Assembly (NCBI GenBank): GCA_045862995.1
Contig: BTVX01000007.1
Span: 78,280-142,279 of the forward strand
Direction: 5' to 3'
DNA length: 64,000 nucleotides
Origin: UBA2387 sp019454665
GTDB lineage: Bacteria > Armatimonadota > Fimbriimonadia > Fimbriimonadales > Fimbriimonadaceae
Position numbers and translations under genes: made by a program. The notes beneath the pieces were generated by a model that searched no databases, had not been told where the DNA came from, and saw nothing but the letters and a program-made list of their open reading frames with translations. This document shows positions 17,161-26,668 of this stretch, in pieces (the first letter of the stretch is position 1; every line of letters starts with the position of its first letter).

Positions 17161-17637
17161 ATGACGTTCGACGACCTCATCGCCGCATGGCGAACGAACA
17201 ACGCCGTCAACCTCCGGTTGCTCGACATGTGCACCCTCTCAGACCTCGAACTCAAGCCGGGCAAGGGCAAAACCGTCCGCTCGAACTTCGTCCACATCGT
17301 GGGCGTGCGACGGTTGTGGGTCGAGGAATCGCTCAAGGCCGAGGCCGCCAAGATTCCCAAACTCGATTGGCAAGAAGCCAGTCACGAGGAGATGATCGAA
17401 GGACTGAGGGTCAGCAGTCTCGCGATGGAGGCCCTGTTTGCCAAGCGCGAGGAGAACTCGGGCAAGGGTCGCTGGAGCGCGCCGCTGTTCTTCGGCTACG
17501 CCGTCGCCCACGAGGCGCACCACCGCAGCCAGGTCGAGATCGCCTTGCGGCTGGCGGGAAGGGGACCCGGCGATGCCGCCCTCCTGGGCCTGTGGGATTG
17601 GCCCAAGATCTCCCGCACCTTCGATTCCGAAAGCTAA
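17161..17637 (+). CDS. DinB-like putative metalloprotein
   Basis: A 158-residue member of the DinB/YfiT four-helix superfamily. The three-histidine metal site is suggested by His in NFVHIVGVRRLWVEE and by HEAHHRSQVEIALRL near the C-terminus. Superfamily members include thiol transferases for bacillithiol and mycothiol, but no thiol partner gene is nearby. The ATG is preceded at 7 nt by TAACTT (17148-17153), implying a leaderless transcript. Convergent with the acyl-CoA dehydrogenase gene, with 4 bp between the stops. Confidence 0.8.
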   Translation: MTFDDLIAAWRTNNAVNLRLLDMCTLSDLELKPGKGKTVRSNFVHIVGVRRLWVEESLKAEAAKIPKLDWQEASHEEMIEGLRVSSLAMEALFAKREENSGKGRWSAPLFFGYAVAHEAHHRSQVEIALRLAGRGPGDAALLGLWDWPKISRTFDSES

Positions 17638-17641
17638 AGGG

Positions 17642-19201
17642 CTACAGAGGGCCGGAGACGCCGCCAAGCGCTTCGATGGAAGGGACGGGGTCCAGTGCGG
17701 TCAACGCCACCGATTCCCCCGTGACGAGCGCGAACGCCCGCGCGGCCTGACCGTTCGCCCAGAACCGGAACAAGTCGCTGGCCGCATGGTGCAACGGGTT
17801 GCCGGTTTGCATGGCCCGTAGCCGCGCGCTCTGCTCGGCGTAGGTCAGCATCGCCAGATCGGCTTGCGCGCCTTGGCGCACCTGGTCGGAGACTTCGACC
17901 CGCATGGCTCGCCCCGCCAACTCGCTGATGAACGAATCGCCCACCGACTCAAGCAACCCCTTGCGGCGCATGCGGTCGGCGATGAACACGCGGTTGATCT
18001 CGTTGGTCCCCTCGTAGATGCGGCTGACGCGGGCATCGCGGTAGTGCCTCGCGGCGGGGAACTCCTCCGAGAACCCGTAGCCCCCGTACACCTGGAGCGA
18101 TTCGTCCACGATGAACGCTTCGGCCTCGGTCGCCAGCACCTTGCACAGGCTGCACTCGATGGCGAACTCCTCGCACGCCTTGCGGTTGCCGTCCACGGTG
18201 CCCGCATGTTCGGCGAACGCCTGGTCGATCAGAGCCCCCGTGCGGTAGATGCACGACTCGGCGGCGTAGAAGCGTGCCGCCATCTCGGCGAACTTCTGCC
18301 GGATCAAGCCGAACTCGGCGATCGGGCGACCGAACTGCTTGCGCTCGCGGGCGTACTGCGCCGCCCGAGTCATCGAGTCCCGGGCCGGCCCGAGCGACAT
18401 GCTCGCCAGTTTGAAGCGACCCAAGTTCAACGCGTTGAACGCCACCTGGTGGCCCTTGCCGACCTCGTGCAACACGTTGGCCTCGGGCACAAAGGCGTCG
18501 CTCAGCACCAGGCGGGCGGTGGAAGAACCCTTCAGGCCGAGCTTGTGCTCCTCGCGTTCCACGAGCAACCCGGGCGTGTCGCGCTCGATGAGAAAGCCGG
18601 TGAACTGGTCGCCGTTGACCTTGGCGAACACCGTGAACAGGTCGGCCCATTGGGCGTTGCTGATCCACATCTTGGTGCCCGTGAGCCGGTAGCCGCCATC
18701 GCACGGTACGGCCCGTGTCGTGGCCGAGAGCGCATCGCTGCCGCTGTTGGGTTCGCTCAGGGCATAGGCGCCGATCCACTCGCCCGAGACGATCTTGGGC
18801 AGGTATCGCCGCTTCTGGTCCTCGGTGCCGAACAGGGCCAGCCCCGCGACCGAGATGCCGCACGTGATGCCGTAGGTCACGCTGAACGAGGCGTCCTGGC
18901 TCATAAACTCAAGAATCCGCGCGGCCAGGTTCTTGGAGAGTCCCAGCCCGCCATACGCTTCCGGCGCATCCACGCCGCAGAACCCAAGGGCCGCGGCGCG
19001 CCGGACGAGGTCGGGCATGAGGCCCGGTTCCTGCTTTTCGAGCCGTTCGGCGAGTGGGAGGACTTCCTTGCGGGCGAACTCCTCGGCCATCTGGATCATG
19101 AGCGCTTCGTCGCCCGCGAAGTCCTCGGGCGTGAAGATGCGTTCGGGGATTGCGGAGAAAAACGAGCCGCCATTGGCGCGTGGAAGGGAAGTGACCGACA
19201 T
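17642..19201 (-). CDS. Acyl-CoA dehydrogenase with C-terminal extension
   Basis: A 519-residue flavoenzyme that introduces a 2,3-double bond in acyl-CoA (fatty acid or branched-chain oxidation). Signatures are GAYALSEPNSGSDALS, GTKMWISNAQWADLF, LGPARDSMTRAAQYARERKQFGRPIAEF and RIYEGTNEINR, where the Glu is the expected catalytic base. It is about 130 residues longer than short-chain enzymes, with a helical tail like the very-long-chain (ACADVL/ACAD9) type. The ATG at 19201 is chosen because homology begins there; an open frame continues far upstream but is antisense to real genes. No electron-transfer flavoprotein gene is in view. Confidence 0.93.
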   Translation of the reverse strand: MSVTSLPRANGGSFFSAIPERIFTPEDFAGDEALMIQMAEEFARKEVLPLAERLEKQEPGLMPDLVRRAAALGFCGVDAPEAYGGLGLSKNLAARILEFMSQDASFSVTYGITCGISVAGLALFGTEDQKRRYLPKIVSGEWIGAYALSEPNSGSDALSATTRAVPCDGGYRLTGTKMWISNAQWADLFTVFAKVNGDQFTGFLIERDTPGLLVEREEHKLGLKGSSTARLVLSDAFVPEANVLHEVGKGHQVAFNALNLGRFKLASMSLGPARDSMTRAAQYARERKQFGRPIAEFGLIRQKFAEMAARFYAAESCIYRTGALIDQAFAEHAGTVDGNRKACEEFAIECSLCKVLATEAEAFIVDESLQVYGGYGFSEEFPAARHYRDARVSRIYEGTNEINRVFIADRMRRKGLLESVGDSFISELAGRAMRVEVSDQVRQGAQADLAMLTYAEQSARLRAMQTGNPLHHAASDLFRFWANGQAARAFALVTGESVALTALDPVPSIEALGGVSGPL

Positions 19202-19261
19202 CGTTGTGGACCGCTCACGATTATGGCCCGTGCTTCGCCGCAGGTAAGATGGGCTTCGGTC

Positions 19262-19969
19262 ATGGCGATCGGACGCGAAAGCTTTTTCTGGCACAAGCTG
19301 CACTCGTTGACCGGCATTCTGCCGATCGGCTTCTACATGATCCAGCACCTGACGTTGAACTCGTTCAGCTTGGCGGGGGCGGACAAGTTCAACGGCGTTA
19401 TCGGCTTCTTCGCGGCCATTCCCGCCCACGTGCTGCTGGTGCTCGAGATCGGCGTTCTCGGGCTGCCGATCCTGTTCCACTCGATCTACGGGTTGTTCAT
19501 CACCGCGCGAGCCGACCTGAACTACGCGAACCCGAAGTACCGCTTCGCTCAGAACCGGATGTTCCTGTTTCAGCGCATCACGGGCGTGGCGCTGTTCTTC
19601 TTCCTCATCGCGCACGTCATGACGACGACGGTGGTCGCAAAGCTCAAGGGCCACGAACACATCGAGTTCGCGGCTTGGCACGCCAAGCTCACGGCCAACG
19701 GCAATATCGTCCTGATCCTGTACATGATCGGCGTGGTCGCGGCCGCGTATCACCTGGCCTACGGCATCTGGAACTTCTGCATCCGGTGGGGCATCACGGT
19801 GAGCGAGGTCTCCCAGCGGCGGATGCAGGCGTTCTCGTTCGGCTTCTTCTGGTTCTGCGTGCTGCTCGGTTGGGCGGCGTTGTTCGGCTTCGTTCGGGGC
19901 GATTCGTCGGCATCGGGGCAGGCGCACGTTCAAGCCGCGCCCTCGGTCGTCGCGTCCGGAACCCGCTGA
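19262..19969 (+). CDS. sdhC: Succinate dehydrogenase cytochrome b558-type subunit (SdhC-like)
   Basis: A 235-residue integral membrane protein of the cytochrome b558 family that anchors succinate dehydrogenase/fumarate reductase and binds heme. Five hydrophobic helices are visible. Candidate heme-ligand histidines are His in WHKLHSLTG, MIQHLTLNSF, LFHSIYGLF, LIAHVMTTT and YHLAYGIW. Such genes normally precede sdhA and sdhB; here the next gene is an unrelated secreted protein, so this anchor is orphaned or its partners are elsewhere. The C-terminal 25 residues are Ser/Ala/Val-rich and unlike the family. An in-frame ATG at 19223 is the alternative start. Confidence 0.87.
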   Translation: MAIGRESFFWHKLHSLTGILPIGFYMIQHLTLNSFSLAGADKFNGVIGFFAAIPAHVLLVLEIGVLGLPILFHSIYGLFITARADLNYANPKYRFAQNRMFLFQRITGVALFFFLIAHVMTTTVVAKLKGHEHIEFAAWHAKLTANGNIVLILYMIGVVAAAYHLAYGIWNFCIRWGITVSEVSQRRMQAFSFGFFWFCVLLGWAALFGFVRGDSSASGQAHVQAAPSVVASGTR

Positions 19970-20020
19970 CGCGTGGGCCCCCGGAACTCCGGCGGGGCAT
20001 AATGGCCGTAGGACTGATTT

Positions 20021-21118
20021 ATGCTCCACGTCGCCGCCGCTCTCGTGTTCGCGTCTGTCGGACAGGCGTCCGGCCCCCTGCCCAAAGTCAGGGCGTTTCT
20101 GAACTCCAAACAGTTGGAGGCGTCCTATTCCGTGGCCGTCAGCGGCAAGGCGTTCGGCACGGCCAGTCTCAAGATCCGCCGTTCGACGGACCTCCTGTTC
20201 ACGATGAAGACGGACGAGGAGGACTATGCGCTGGTGATCACGCCGCGACAGGTCCGCGAGTTGGAGCGGTCGAGCAAGCACTACCACGAGTTCCGGCCCA
20301 TCGGCCGACTGCTGATCCCGCCGAGCGAGATTTCGCCGACTCAGGGGTTCATGATCGCCGACTGGGTCCTGGTCGGCGACATTGGAGCGATGATGCCACC
20401 CGGATTCAAGTCGGTCTCCAAGGGCAAGACCAAGGTCGGCAACCGCGATGTGGAGCACACGCAGATCACCTATGACAGCCCGATGGCCAGCGGATCGCTC
20501 GACCTGATGACCGATGCCGATGGCCGCCCATGGGAAGCCCGATGGCGCACGATGACGCCGACGGGGGTGATGGACTACAAGTACACGTTCACCAGCTGGT
20601 CGAACGCGCCCAAGTTCACGGATGCGACCTTCCGGCTCGACATTCCGGTCGGCTTCGTCCCCGCGTTTGTCAAGGACCCCTCCGACCCTGCCACGGTGGA
20701 TGATCGGTTCCCCGCCACCTCGTGGAAGACCGCGTCCGGCACGGCCGACCCCTTGAAACTGGCCGCGGGTACCGCTTTTCTGCTGGTCCTTGGCGCGGAG
20801 CAGTGCGACATCACGCCGCGAGCGAAGGGCCTGTTCGGCAAAATGGCGCAGGCGGCCCAGTCGGCGAAGGTCAAAGTCTTCTATGGCACCTTGCGGGCCA
20901 AGACCAACAGCCCGGCATTGGTGCCCGGCGTGCCGCATCTGCGCGACGAATCGGGCGCGGCGGCCAAGGCGCTGCGAATCCAAGCGACGCCCATGGTGTT
21001 TCTGGTGGACAAGAACGGCATCCTGCGGCGCGCGTGGCTTGGATACGACCCCAAGAAGGATGCGGTGGTCCTCAAGGAACTCGCCCAGGGGATCGAGTTG
21101 CTGAGCAAGAGCCGCTGA
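20021..21118 (+). CDS. Secreted protein with LolA-like and degenerate thioredoxin-like parts
   Basis: A 365-residue protein with a short signal peptide (MLHVAAALVFASVGQASG). Residues about 25-220 are strand-rich (YSVAVSGKAFGTASLKIRR, YALVITPRQVRELERS), resembling LolA/DUF2092-type lipid-binding halves. From about 245 a thioredoxin-like segment follows: AFLLVLGAEQC, then IQATPMVFLVDKNGILRRAWLGYD, whose ATP contains the cis-Pro position. The redox C-x-x-C is absent; only a single Cys occurs in GAEQCDIT. A peptidoglycan-side chaperone or sensor is possible, but no function can be assigned. A CATAAT lies 17 nt before the ATG. Confidence 0.6.
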   Translation: MLHVAAALVFASVGQASGPLPKVRAFLNSKQLEASYSVAVSGKAFGTASLKIRRSTDLLFTMKTDEEDYALVITPRQVRELERSSKHYHEFRPIGRLLIPPSEISPTQGFMIADWVLVGDIGAMMPPGFKSVSKGKTKVGNRDVEHTQITYDSPMASGSLDLMTDADGRPWEARWRTMTPTGVMDYKYTFTSWSNAPKFTDATFRLDIPVGFVPAFVKDPSDPATVDDRFPATSWKTASGTADPLKLAAGTAFLLVLGAEQCDITPRAKGLFGKMAQAAQSAKVKVFYGTLRAKTNSPALVPGVPHLRDESGAAAKALRIQATPMVFLVDKNGILRRAWLGYDPKKDAVVLKELAQGIELLSKSR

Positions 21119-21216
21119 GCCTGGGCGAGTGGTGAATCCAGCGCCGCGAACCGAAGCTTAGATTGGTGGAAGGACGCCTGCACAATCAGGTGGGTTGGAG
21201 CGTGTCATCATTGGCT

Positions 21217-24200
21217 ATGCTCCTGCGCCCTCGTTTTTGGCTTTGTTCGCTCACGCTGATGGCTGGTTCGCTGGCCCTGGCGCAGGGGCGGCCGGCCGAA
21301 TTGGTCTGGGGCAAGGTCTTTGAACGCCACACGCCGAGTTTCCGGTTCGCCGATGCGGCCGATTGGACCGTCGCGACCTCCGGCGACGCGCAGGGCGCGA
21401 TCTCGGTGGGCACCCAAGCCGACCTCTGGGGCCGGCCCACGGCTCGCATCCAATACAAAGGCTCGGGAGACCCGTTCTCGAAGCCCGTCTTGGTGGCGAT
21501 GCCCCCCGTGCCGCTGCGCATTCCTGATGGATCGGACAAGGCGCAGCTGTGGCTCGACGGCAACCGTTGGGCGCATCTGTTCCCGCAGGAGTACCCGAGC
21601 GTCAAGATCGGCCTTTTGCTGCAGGACGCCGCTGGCAACGTGATCCAACACCCGATCCACGAGGTGCAATGGGAGGGTTGGTATTGCGCTGCCGCGAAGC
21701 TCCCCCAGGAGTTCAGGACCGGTGCCAGCCTGGTCGGCATCGCCATCGAAGGCGGCTGGCAGACCGACTTTCGCGACCTCTACTTCGATTCGATCCGCTT
21801 CTTCAACGACGGCAGCGGAGCGCTGGACTTCGGCGCGCGTCCGCAGCGGAACCTGACGCCGTTCGAGGGGCAAAGCACGGGAGCGAACCTCGGTGCGATC
21901 CGGCTCGAGTTCCCGACGCGGGAGTCCACCATTCTGCCGCTGCAACTGGGCGGCAGCTACACGAACGCGGCCAGTGTGCGCGGCGGGGCGTTCGTTTTCG
22001 CCTACGACGGCAAGGACGCCAGGATTCGGTTCGCGTTCGATCCCCGAAAGGCGCTTGCAGGTCTACACGCTTGGATGGCCGCCGGGACGGCGGGCGACCC
22101 ACGCCTCGCCGCCGAGAAGACCCCCGACGCCGCCCTGATTCCCGCGCTGCCCGCCCCGAGCGAGAAGTCGCAACGAGCGTCAGGTGTGTCCGAGTTCGCG
22201 GGGCTTGCGTTCGACATGCCTTACGTGGGCCAACTCACGAGCGGCGCCGCCTGGAAGCTGTACAACGGCGACGCCCGTGGCGAGCTGACCGAGGCGTTCC
22301 TTGAGAACAACACCGCCGTCGCCCGCTACGCCGATGGCACGGAACTACGCGTCAAGCTGGTCCAGAAGAGCCTCGTGGTGGACGTCGTCAACCGAACGGG
22401 CAACGCCGCCGAACTCGACTTCGGCGCGATCGCGGGTCTTGCCGGAGCCCAGACCATCCGCGTGCCGCTGCTGACCTATCGAGGCGATTCTCCTGCCGTC
22501 GCGATGGCTCGGCAAGGCGACCAAACCGTGTTCACCAGCCTGTGGCTCGACCCCTACCGATCGAACGCCACCGAGCCTTACGGCGGCGCGTGGACGCAAG
22601 GCGACCTCACGCGCATCAACGGAGGCGTCCGCTACCACCTGCTGTCCAACGTCACGATCAACCCGATGTTCGAACGGTTGTTCCTGACCGTCTCGCCGAG
22701 GTTCGAAGAGGTCCTGCCGACCGTTCCGAACCCGACGGGCCTGTATTCCGCCCGCGCGGCGGATTGGGTGGCCTTCCGGGGCCGCATGACGCAGGATTAC
22801 GCCGAGGAACTCAGCCTCGTGGCCCGCTACCGCAATCTTGGCCTCGACCCCGTGCTGTACGTCTCCGGACCCGGGATGTGGCAGGACACGGACGAGAGCA
22901 CGGCCTTCCGCCTGGTCGGCGCGCCCGGCAAGGGAGGGGAAGCCGGACTGAGAGACTTTGCCCAAGGGCTCAAGGGTATGGGCTGGAACTCGGCCTTCTG
23001 GATGAACGTCACGGACGCTTCGCCAACGAGCGCCATCTGGAACGAGAGCGACCTGATCCACGACAGCCGGGGCGAATGGCGGATCACCGACCTCCGCCGC
23101 TACGGCATCAAGCCCCTCAAGGCCCTGGAGTTCCAGCAGCAGTACGCGACCCAGCTGAAGACCCGCTACCAGCCTGGAGCGATGTACGCCGAGAAGCTGA
23201 CCAGCGAGAAGCCTTGGTGGCTCACCGACATGGACGGCCGCGTGTATGGGTCGGGCTCGTTCAGCCAGACGATCTACGCCATCGGCGACTTCCTTCGCAA
23301 CCAATCGCGCCTCATGGAGGCGCCCGTCATCGGCGAAGGCACGTTCCAGTGGCTCTACGCGGGCCTCTCCGACGGCAACTTCCTGGACGATGCCGAAGGC
23401 GACGACTTCCTCACCCAGCCCCTGCTCCCGGTCTTTGCCCTGATGCAGATCCACACCAAGGAGATCGGTTTCGGCGGCGGGCGGATCGGGGCACGCCTCG
23501 AAGCCGCGAAAGACAACCCGGACGAACTCTCCTCGGTCGTGGACCAGTTCTTGGCGACGACGGTGGCCTATGGCAACAACGGCGTGCTGATCCCGCGCGA
23601 GTACGGGTTGAACCTGACGATGCGCTCGTTCTACATGATGCAGCAACTTCAGCGCCGGTACGCCCTGCAGGCTCCCGTGCGGATCGCTTATTGGGACGGC
23701 CTGACCGAGCGCACGGTGAGCGAAGCCGTCCGCATGGGGCTTCCCGCTCGCCAGCGGCAGATGATCGTGGACTACGCCAACGGGTTGCGGGTCTGGGTGA
23801 ACGCCAACCCGAGCATGGGCATGACGGGCCGCATCGGCGAAGCGACGCTCAACATCGCGCCGGGCGGGTTTGCCGCTTACAAGAAGGGCGACTTCCTCAC
23901 GGTCTCGGGCGCGATCGTCACCGATTTCGAGGGGCTCGGCGGGTTCACCATGATGGGCTCTTCGCGCACCGACTACTCGCGGAGCGCCGCCTACGTCTAT
24001 CTGGACGGTCGCGGACGCTTGTTCCGGGCGCCGGAAGGCGAGTCGGATGGCGCCCTCGCGATTCGCCCTATCGGGCCGATCCAACTGGAACTCATCCACG
24101 GCTCGGGCACTCGCCTGGGGGTCAATCGGCCGTTCAAGATGAAGGGCAAGTGCACGTCGGTCGAGGCGTTCTCCGAGATCGGCGCGTCGCTGGGCCAAGC

Positions 24201-24276
24201 CCAGTTCACCGATGACGGCAAGACGACCATCATTTCGCCCGTGAAGGATGCCGTCCGTTACGTCGTGACGTTCTAA
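21217..24276 (+). CDS. Large secreted protein, possible glycoside hydrolase
   Basis: A 1019-residue exported protein. I start it at the ATG before LLRPRFWLCSLTLMAGSLALAQG, a good signal peptide; an in-frame start 18 codons earlier would bury it. The N-terminal about 230 residues look like a jelly-roll carbohydrate-binding region (FRFADAADWTVATSGD). The middle region, with FWMNVTDASPTSAIWNESD, MYAEKLTSEKPWWLTDMDG and APVIGEGTFQWLYAGLSDG, has the look of a TIM-barrel glycosidase with candidate acidic residues, and the C-terminal third is beta-rich. I cannot place it in a numbered GH family; DUF5696-type proteins are a comparable group. Confidence 0.55.
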   Translation: MLLRPRFWLCSLTLMAGSLALAQGRPAELVWGKVFERHTPSFRFADAADWTVATSGDAQGAISVGTQADLWGRPTARIQYKGSGDPFSKPVLVAMPPVPLRIPDGSDKAQLWLDGNRWAHLFPQEYPSVKIGLLLQDAAGNVIQHPIHEVQWEGWYCAAAKLPQEFRTGASLVGIAIEGGWQTDFRDLYFDSIRFFNDGSGALDFGARPQRNLTPFEGQSTGANLGAIRLEFPTRESTILPLQLGGSYTNAASVRGGAFVFAYDGKDARIRFAFDPRKALAGLHAWMAAGTAGDPRLAAEKTPDAALIPALPAPSEKSQRASGVSEFAGLAFDMPYVGQLTSGAAWKLYNGDARGELTEAFLENNTAVARYADGTELRVKLVQKSLVVDVVNRTGNAAELDFGAIAGLAGAQTIRVPLLTYRGDSPAVAMARQGDQTVFTSLWLDPYRSNATEPYGGAWTQGDLTRINGGVRYHLLSNVTINPMFERLFLTVSPRFEEVLPTVPNPTGLYSARAADWVAFRGRMTQDYAEELSLVARYRNLGLDPVLYVSGPGMWQDTDESTAFRLVGAPGKGGEAGLRDFAQGLKGMGWNSAFWMNVTDASPTSAIWNESDLIHDSRGEWRITDLRRYGIKPLKALEFQQQYATQLKTRYQPGAMYAEKLTSEKPWWLTDMDGRVYGSGSFSQTIYAIGDFLRNQSRLMEAPVIGEGTFQWLYAGLSDGNFLDDAEGDDFLTQPLLPVFALMQIHTKEIGFGGGRIGARLEAAKDNPDELSSVVDQFLATTVAYGNNGVLIPREYGLNLTMRSFYMMQQLQRRYALQAPVRIAYWDGLTERTVSEAVRMGLPARQRQMIVDYANGLRVWVNANPSMGMTGRIGEATLNIAPGGFAAYKKGDFLTVSGAIVTDFEGLGGFTMMGSSRTDYSRSAAYVYLDGRGRLFRAPEGESDGALAIRPIGPIQLELIHGSGTRLGVNRPFKMKGKCTSVEAFSEIGASLGQAQFTDDGKTTIISPVKDAVRYVVTF

Positions 24277-24306
24277 AGTCGCAGTCGGGCATGCCGTCCA
24301 AGTAAC

Positions 24307-25767
24307 ATGGACTTCATGCCCGAGCAACCCAACGCGACCCCGGAAGCCAAGCCGACGCCCGAGCCAGAACCCGCACCCGTGGTGCGCGAACACACAGGCA
24401 CTTTCGGCGGCCAGACGATCCGCTACCGGACCACCACCGGGCGGATGGAGATCAAGAACGCCAAGGGCGAGACCGAGGGGCGGATTTTCTACATCGCGTA
24501 CGAGAAGCTCGATGTGGAAGAAGGAGAGCGCCGTCCGCTCATGTTCTCGTTCAACGGCGGACCGGGTTCGGCGTCGGTCTGGCTGCACTTCGGTGCGCTC
24601 GGGCCGAAGCGGGTGCGCATGGAAGACGAAGGACACCTGCCGCCCGCACCCTATGAACTCGTGGACAACCCCGCTTCGTGGCTGGAGCACACGGACCTGG
24701 TGTTCATTGACCCCGTGGGCACGGGCTACAGCCGCCCCGAGACACCCGAACTCGGCGAGAAGTTCTGGGGCATTCAGGGCGACATCGAGTCCATCGGCGA
24801 GTTCATCCGCCTCTTCCTGACCAAGTTCGAGCGGTGGTCGTCGCCGCTGTTCCTCGTGGGCGAGAGCTACGGCACCACACGGGCGGCGGGCTTGGCGGGC
24901 TATCTGGTGGATCGGGGCATCGCGTTCAACGGCATCCTGCTCGTGTCCTCGATCCTCAACTTCCAAACGGCCCGGTTCAACATCGGGAACGACTTGCCGT
25001 ACATCCTGTTCCTGCCGACCTATGCGGCGACGGCTTGGTACCACGGCAAGGTGGATCGCAAACGATACCCGGACCTGCGGGCGTTCCTCGACGAAGTAGG
25101 CCAGTGGGCGAATTCCGAGTACGTGGCCGCGCTCGCCTTGGGCGACCAATTGCCCGCCAAACGGCGCTCTGCGCTCATTGCACGCATGGCCGCTTACACG
25201 GGGCTCTCGAAGGACTATCTCGATCGCGCCGACTGCCGCATCGAAATCATGGGATTCTGCAAGGAACTCATGCGCAAGGAGCGTCGCACGGTCGGGCGGC
25301 TCGACACGCGCTTCCTCGGCATTGACCTGCGTCAGAACGCCGACAAGTTCGAGCACGACCCCTCGATGACCGCCATCCGGCCCCCGTACACGGCGATGGC
25401 CAACGACTATTACCGGCGAACGCTGGGCTACCAGACCGACATGCCGTACCACATCCTGGGCGAAGGCATCGAGAAGCCGTGGAACTGGGGTTCGGCGGGC
25501 GAGGGACATCCGGACACCAGCGAAGCCTTGCGGCGGGCCATGTCGCGGAACCCGCACATGAAGGTGTTCGTGGCCTCCGGATTCTACGATCTGGCGACCC
25601 CGTTCTTCGCCACCGAGTACACCATCGCGCACATGGGCCTTGACCCCGAGATCCGAGGCAACATCCAGACCGCCGAGTACGAGGCCGGCCACATGATGTA
25701 CATCGCCGTGCGCGAGTTGGACAAGCTGGCCGGCGACGCCGCCTCGTTCATCAGGGCCTCGCTTTAG
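24307..25767 (+). CDS. Serine carboxypeptidase-like protein (peptidase S10)
   Basis: A 486-residue alpha/beta-hydrolase peptidase. The oxyanion loop is FSFNGGPGSASVWLH, and the triad is readable as Ser187 in VGESYGT, Asp428 in SGFYDLATP and His462 in YEAGHMMY. S10 enzymes remove C-terminal residues, usually outside the cytoplasm. This one lacks a visible signal peptide: the N-terminus is a Pro/Glu-rich stretch (QPNATPEAKPTPEPEPAP). It follows the large secreted protein by 30 bp and precedes the EamA transporter by 4 bp, so the last two at least are co-transcribed. Confidence 0.9.
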   Translation: MDFMPEQPNATPEAKPTPEPEPAPVVREHTGTFGGQTIRYRTTTGRMEIKNAKGETEGRIFYIAYEKLDVEEGERRPLMFSFNGGPGSASVWLHFGALGPKRVRMEDEGHLPPAPYELVDNPASWLEHTDLVFIDPVGTGYSRPETPELGEKFWGIQGDIESIGEFIRLFLTKFERWSSPLFLVGESYGTTRAAGLAGYLVDRGIAFNGILLVSSILNFQTARFNIGNDLPYILFLPTYAATAWYHGKVDRKRYPDLRAFLDEVGQWANSEYVAALALGDQLPAKRRSALIARMAAYTGLSKDYLDRADCRIEIMGFCKELMRKERRTVGRLDTRFLGIDLRQNADKFEHDPSMTAIRPPYTAMANDYYRRTLGYQTDMPYHILGEGIEKPWNWGSAGEGHPDTSEALRRAMSRNPHMKVFVASGFYDLATPFFATEYTIAHMGLDPEIRGNIQTAEYEAGHMMYIAVRELDKLAGDAASFIRASL

Positions 25768-25771
25768 TCGC

Positions 25772-26668
25772 ATGCCTCGACCAAACTGGGCGCTGCTCAC
25801 CACGATGACCCTGTGGGGTTACAACTTCGTGGCGGTCAAGTTCGTCTACGTGGCGATGTCCCCGGCGGCGCTCGGCTTGGCGCGGTTCCTCGTGACGTGG
25901 GCGACCCTGGCCGCGATCGTCTGGGGCAAGGGTGGTTCGCTGAGGTGCCCCCAGGGTCTTGGGTGGCGCATCGCGTGGCAGGGCTTCCTGTCAATGGGCG
26001 TCTACATGGTGCTCTTCTTGGAGGGCATCGCGCGAGTCGCCCCCGGCGAGGGGGCGATTCTGCTGGCCACGTCGCCGATCCTCACCGCGATCATCGCGGC
26101 CCTGGTGGGACAGGAGCGGCTCGTGGCGGGGACGGTGGTAGGCAGTCTCACGGCTTTCGCCGGGGTCGGGCTGGTCGTTGGCTCGGGCGCGTTCTCTGGG
26201 CGAACGGATGTGGTCGGTGCCGGGCTGTTGCTCGCCTCGGCGTTGGTTTGGGCGGTGGCCACGGTCATCAGCAAGCCGATCATGTCCAAGGTGCCCGCGA
26301 TCGAGATGTTCGCGCTCTCGATGCCCGCTGCCGCGTTGGTCTTGGTGCCCTACGGGGTGCGGGACATGGTGGCCGTCCCCTGGGTGCAGCTCACGCCCAC
26401 GGTGTGGGCCAACCTGTTCCACGTCACGTTCCTTGCTGGGCTCGTCGGGTTCGTGGGGTTCTACCGTGGCGTCCAGCGGGCCGGCGCATCGGCGGCGATG
26501 CTGTATCAGTTCCTGGTGCCGCTGCTGGCGTCGTTCTTCGCTTGGGTGTGTTTGGGCACGGTGATGACGTGGGTCCAATGGCTCGGCGTGCTGGTCGTGC
26601 TTTTGGGCGTCGGTTACGCCTCGTGGAGCCGGTTGCGCGCGGCCGTGGTCAGAACCGCGAAATCGTGA
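25772..26668 (+). CDS. EamA/DMT-family transporter
   Basis: A 298-residue inner-membrane protein with about ten hydrophobic helices arranged as two EamA repeats: the first opens LLTTMTLWGYNFVAVKFVY, the second near LLLASALVWAVATVISKPIM. The family exports amino acids, nucleobases and other small metabolites; the substrate cannot be read here. Its last 20 bp overlap the convergent gene on the minus strand. Confidence 0.88.
   Translation: MPRPNWALLTTMTLWGYNFVAVKFVYVAMSPAALGLARFLVTWATLAAIVWGKGGSLRCPQGLGWRIAWQGFLSMGVYMVLFLEGIARVAPGEGAILLATSPILTAIIAALVGQERLVAGTVVGSLTAFAGVGLVVGSGAFSGRTDVVGAGLLLASALVWAVATVISKPIMSKVPAIEMFALSMPAAALVLVPYGVRDMVAVPWVQLTPTVWANLFHVTFLAGLVGFVGFYRGVQRAGASAAMLYQFLVPLLASFFAWVCLGTVMTWVQWLGVLVVLLGVGYASWSRLRAAVVRTAKS

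Noticed and set aside
19202..20983. Upstream extension of the acyl-CoA dehydrogenase frame to a 1113-codon protein
   Set aside because: The extension is antisense to the SdhC-like and secreted-protein genes; the family N-terminus begins at 19201.
22345..25803. Very long minus-strand open frame (1152 codons) opposite the large secreted protein and the S10 gene
   Set aside because: Antisense shadow of two well-supported genes; Arg/His/Gly/Val-rich with no domain pattern. GC-rich third positions leave few stops.
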